Part shown: positions 60,015 through 64,000 of the stretch, in pieces | How positions within the stretch are numbered: position 1 is the stretch's first letter | How the letters are laid out: the number at the start of each line of letters is the position of its first letter | Source of the DNA: Filosporella fistucella | Lineage: Eukaryota; Ascomycota; Leotiomycetes; Helotiales | Assembly (NCBI GenBank): GCA_030077755.1 | Contig: JAQJZZ010000014.1 | Span: 2,976,001 to 3,040,000, forward strand | Length of the DNA stretch: 64,000 bases | Reading direction: 5' to 3' | Program-made: the position numbers and the translations under genes | Notes under the pieces: generated by a model | The model's input: the letters and a program-made list of their open reading frames with translations, nothing else | What the model was told of the DNA's origin: nothing | The model's database searches: none

Positions 60015-62332
60015 ATGGTGAAGGTGTTTGGGATATCAGATGGGCTTGCTACTCTCTCAGATAAATTGTGATTTGGTAGGAAATAGAATCCAAAACACTT
60101 ATTCACCACCATTCCTGAGCTTTGATCGATACTTTCCCAGATATGTAGAATGGGATTTGGGGGGACCCTTTTTTTGTCCTGCACGATCATTGCTCTTCAC
60201 TTTATTCCCTGCTAGTTTTTCCCCTACCTCAGTCTTTACGAGATGATATTCCGCTTCTTTCTATTGACACTGACGTTTTGACACAAGCACCACAGCTTTT
60301 TATCTTCGAAGAGCACTAGGCTGTTCATTTGTTGTAAAAATACCATCTTCTTGAGGAAATTTCTCGTATATGAATTTAGATATGTTTGGCGACTATAAAC
60401 ACTGTCTCGCGACTTTGCTGATCCGACCCGTTGTGAGGCAAATCGGTGAGAGAGAAGGTTCATTTATTTTCTCCCCTTTTTATTCGGGTTCCTTGATTAA
60501 TTACCAAAGGATCAAACCATACTAATAAGTGTATTTCCAGCATTTTATTTCAGAGTTCGGGCGGGCGTTCCTTTAGACTCCCTACTGGTGGCTCCACGCT
60601 CTTCTTCACAGTTATACCTGCGCCGGTCGATTTTCTTTAATGGGCCGAACAAAGTGGAACCGCTCTTCTACACTCTCTTCGCAAACATCAAAAGATGTAC
60701 TTTAAATCCTTCCTTTAATCCTATCTTCCCCCTTAACTGGAAATATATAAAATTATTAATATTTATAAAGTATTCTTTACATATTTACTATACTTTAAAT
60801 ATAAAGAAGAGAGAGAGAGTATCGTGATAATGAGAAGTTAATTCTTGTTTCTTTCTGTCTCTCGCGCGCTCTTTACGTGTACGAGTGTGGGAGTAAGAAG
60901 ATGGGGAAATAAAAACAGCATGCAGTTTCGCTACTCCGGCCCATGCAAGCAACGGTTCCACTTTGTTCGGCCCATTCAAGAAAATCGACCACCTGCGCCG
61001 GCTGGCACCAGAAGCAATTATGGTACTCCCACAAGCGGGACGGACCGAATTCAATATTGCTAGACCAGAGAGACTTGTGAGTATGTGCAGGCACTCGGTA
61101 TGCTCTAACCGCTGACTCAACGTTGCAATGCATCAGATCTCTCAGGCAATCTTTTGCAGCCTGTAATTGATGAATGTGCCAATTCAAAGAAGTAAGGCTT
61201 AGGAGTAAGTACACTTGTTACATGCATAAATATAATATATCTTGATAGACTCGTACTGTGAGAATGAGTAGAGAAGTTTTATGCTTAGTTTTATACTTAC
61301 CTTACCTACCTTCTTCCCTTAAGAGTGTACCAGAGCCTGCGTTGCCTGAGACACCGGGTTAACCTTCAGCCACGTCTCGTCCATATACTAGTAGTGAAAG
61401 TTCGTACACCTTTTTCTTTTCCTCTCAAAAGCTGTTTGGCATAGACGAACTGCACACAATCTGAACCCCGGCACCAATTATTGCTTATATTTTTTCCTTT
61501 TTAGTACAGCAGCCACCCACTTCAGGCATTATTGAGTCACGAGGTTGACAGTCTGACGTAATCCCGTTTACTACCTCACATCTTTCATATCAATCTTATG
61601 CTTCGATGAAGTGTAGTTAGACTTTCAAGAATCCCCAGCTCAATTATCAATAATGGATGTTTAAATCTATTGATAGCAAAAGCTACTTTAATCGATCACA
61701 TCCAAAACCACAAATCCCGTCACCATTGAACAATTTGGTCAGCTGACCATGTTTCACATATTGTTGCTGCTAGTTTGCTATGTTTCTTGATTTCAATAAT
61801 TTCTCTCTTGCGTCACCGTTTAGTCCGCCATGTCTGAGATACGTCGCGACAATTTTCGATCATGTGAGACTTGAGCCTCGTAGGTGAAGAAGATTAAAAT
61901 GAAAATGAATCTTAGTACGGATATGAACTCGACTCTCGTAGATTCTTAGTGCGATCCTTCTAATTGTACTCAAACTGCTGCACGGTGGGTTCAGTTTGAG
62001 TGGGAATTTCCAAAAGCGTGTAGTTGCACGTTCCTGAGACCTAATAAATACCACAACAGATGAAGGGTGCATCTGAAAATAGCCGAAGGGGTGTGTAGTC
62101 CTGAGACTTTCCTTTCTTCTTCTTCTTTGAATTATTTATTCCGTGGAGACATGAGGAGATTGTATAGCTCAACCGGGGCTTATATCTCACACTCACCGAC
62201 TTTTTCTCACGTAACTCAAGTGGCGAAATAATAGCAATTGGGGATTAAATAAACGGAGTATGCTACCAAAGCTGATTGATTTTTTTGCTGTAGCTCATCT
62301 TCTATGGAATCTCTACATATCAGATTTTCACA
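60015..62332. other. Spacer between duplicated genes
   Basis: Contains the 38-bp inverted repeat pair listed separately, with an AT-rich centre (60730-60810), and from about 61700 sequence homologous to the upstream flank of copy 1. Two TTTCTT/TTCTTC-rich stretches occur. No gene supported. Confidence 0.4.
60625..60990. repeat. Inverted repeat pair, 38-bp arms
   Basis: The 38-base segment at 60625-60662 and the reverse complement of 60953-60990 agree at 37 positions (core AATGGGCCGAACAAAGTGG). The 290 bases between are AT-rich with TATA-like and GAGAGA sequence. Sequence outside the arms is only weakly alike. It may be an eroded foldback transposon or two opposite insertions of one short repeat. 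Confidence 0.7.
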
Positions 62333-63235
62333 ATGTTTGCTCTCGTATTCCTGACAGCTGCTCTCTTCTTTCGCCCCTCTACTGCCTATACAGTGGTACC
62401 TGGCCTTACTGATGCCTCTAATCCACAATGTACATCCGTCACGTTCTACTATCATAATCCGGCCGAATTGAGCGCTGCGACATCTTCATACCTCTCAAGC
62501 AACTCTATCTGCACTACCCCCGCCAGCGACTATACAACTACAACAACAAGTTCCTCTACTGTTGCTAGCACATCTACTTCGTGCAATATTGTCCCTCAAA
62601 TTCCCAATCCAGGGTTCGAAGATGTCACTATGTGTATGTCCCTTACCCTTTCAGTTTGACAATATATTCAACCAACAGCTCTGGTGGTATCCGCTAGCTG
62701 ATAATAAATGTATTCTATATCGAGGTACCAACTCCGTTTCAGGAGATCACGAGTGTTAATTCGCGTCTTTTTAGCACCGTGGTTCCAGGTTGCAGGTACA
62801 GGATCTGCAGCTGTGTTCTCTAACGGGGATCTCATTCTATCCGGGGTTCAACCTAACGACGCCCGTGGCGGAAACGGCTATCTCGCTATTTCCATCCCTC
62901 CAGCAGCTCAAGCTGGGCAAGTTGTACTTGCCCAGCAAAATTTGGATGTCTGCGCTGGAGCTACGTACACCTTGACGGCGTGGTTCAACTTTCCGGGACA
63001 AGGGAGTCAGCCTATCAGCTCTAATGACTGCCAATATGGTGTGGCAGTTGATAATGCTGAGAAAGTGGTGGACTACAATGCTGGGATGGCAGCAAACGAG
63101 TGGTTCAATGTTACTTTGACATATACTTCTAATACAGATAAATTCGGGATAATTTTGATTGGAGCAGCCTGTAAAGTAACTAGTTTTCCTAATCGCGTCG
63201 TGTTAGTCGATGATTTCACGATTGAACGTATATAA
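62333..63235 (+). CDS. Secreted carbohydrate-binding-like protein, copy 2 (253 aa)
   Basis: Two exons, 62333-62633 and 62775-63235, with a 141-bp intron whose GTATGT donor is fixed by phase (DVTM-S-PWFQV). A signal peptide is clear (FALVFLTAALFFRPSTAYT). After a Thr/Ser-rich linker, the 155-residue C-terminal domain has the features of a CenC/CBM4_9-like beta-sandwich: PNPGFED at the start, CAGATYTLTAWFN in the middle, ANEWFNVTLTYTSN, and VLVDDFTIERI at the end. Such secreted fungal proteins probably bind glycans or help adhesion, but no ligand can be read from the sequence. It is the intact partner of copy 1, about 3.2 kb away in the same orientation. Confidence 0.85.
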
Positions 63236-64000
63236 ATGATAGAAAGACGAAGGAATTCACTAGTTATCATGATACAAGTGTCTTTATGAGCCCAAACTCA
63301 CAAGCTCCTATTCAGAATGACCTCCTATTTGAATATTTCTACCAGTTATCGTCGCAAACGGTGTCCTTCTCCTGTCATTTTCTAGAACTGTCCAATTTTC
63401 AGATTACTATGTACCTTTGCAAGTTTCCGCCTAGAATGGAATATTCCTACTTTATTAATTGTGCCAGCCATTCTAATTCGCTTACAGCCTCATCATGTAG
63501 TCAAGGTAAGTGTTCGTCTGTGAATACTGAACAATTATCGGTTGTTGTATTTGATATATCTCTGTATCACCTCCTAGCCTACATATTGAATCCATACTTC
63601 CTGGCCCGATTCCATTCTGCCAAGCTTTAAGTGTTTATTACGAGATGCCTTCACATCTGAGAATTTTTGTCGTAGATACTCAACGTGAAAATAAACATTT
63701 GAAATGTGATTTCCCTGTTCAGATAAGAACACTTTTATCAATTTAATTTGTTAAATCTTAAATCTGAACGTATTTTGAGAACTCGTGATTTGGAGATCCG
63801 CCGTCAATTATAAGTTCCCCGTCGATGCAGCTTTCCCCAATCGACCAATATGTATTTCCAATTATCATATGGACTTTGGATCCTTTCCCGTGTTCAGCAA
63901 ATTAGTTATCACATGATATTCTCAATTCTCGGAACCCTTTTTGTACCGAATCCCTTAACCTTCACTCGGACCCTTTTAGTTCCCTGATCCGTCGACCAAT
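63236..64000. other. 3' flank of the intact secreted-protein copy
   Basis: A 114-aa frame at 63286-63630 is Ser/Tyr/Cys-rich and unsupported. No other feature is seen before the window end. Confidence 0.3.

Noticed and set aside
1..64000. CRISPR array, rRNA genes or large retrotransposon
   Set aside because: No regular spacer-repeat arrays, no 5S or large rRNA motifs, and no reverse transcriptase, integrase or transposase domain were seen on either strand.

Overview
The window looks like nuclear DNA from a filamentous ascomycete. It has single genes on both strands, short spliceosomal introns (44-142 bp, mostly GTATGT/GTAAGT...AG), long gene-poor spacers rich in purine/pyrimidine tracts, and fungus-typical proteins: a velvet factor, a HeLo-like domain, a CBM21 PP1-targeting subunit and a microsomal P450. 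A leotiomycete-like genome is my guess from gene content only. All exon joins below were worked out by hand from reading frame and splice signals.

Left part (1-19 kb), mostly core genes: a 1245-aa HeLo-like/pseudokinase/trypsin-like fusion (455-4237, +); arginyl-tRNA synthetase with a likely mitochondrial N-terminal extension (5224-7447, -); a short velvet-domain protein (8012-8583, -); a 7-kb spacer; a class II ketose-bisphosphate aldolase next to a DenD-like NAD-dependent epimerase/dehydrogenase (15637-17908, both -), which suggests acid-sugar catabolism; and a mitochondrial BolA-like protein (18475-19038, -).

Middle part (19-45 kb), gene-poor: a SINE-like pol III element near 20.8 kb, a Glc7/PP1 regulatory subunit with CBM21 (22464-24807, -), then about 15 kb with no convincing gene and many microsatellites, a secreted GH16 glucanase (39804-40953, -), and an unknown two-exon gene (43242-43948, +).

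Right part (45-64 kb), accessory in character: a membrane protein with an Ala/Ser/Gln-rich helical stalk (45283-47369, +), an unknown 442-aa protein (48524-49852, -), two broken genes (a mucin-like membrane protein at 50621-52037 and a conserved-looking soluble protein at 52878-53630), an intact six-exon P450 (54478-56338, +), a small KPLPPLP-motif protein, and a tandem pair of secreted carbohydrate-binding-like proteins. The first copy of that pair (59114-60014) has a Trp-to-stop mutation; the second (62333-63235) is intact. Decayed and duplicated genes concentrate between 50 and 63 kb, so this end is the fast-evolving part of the window.
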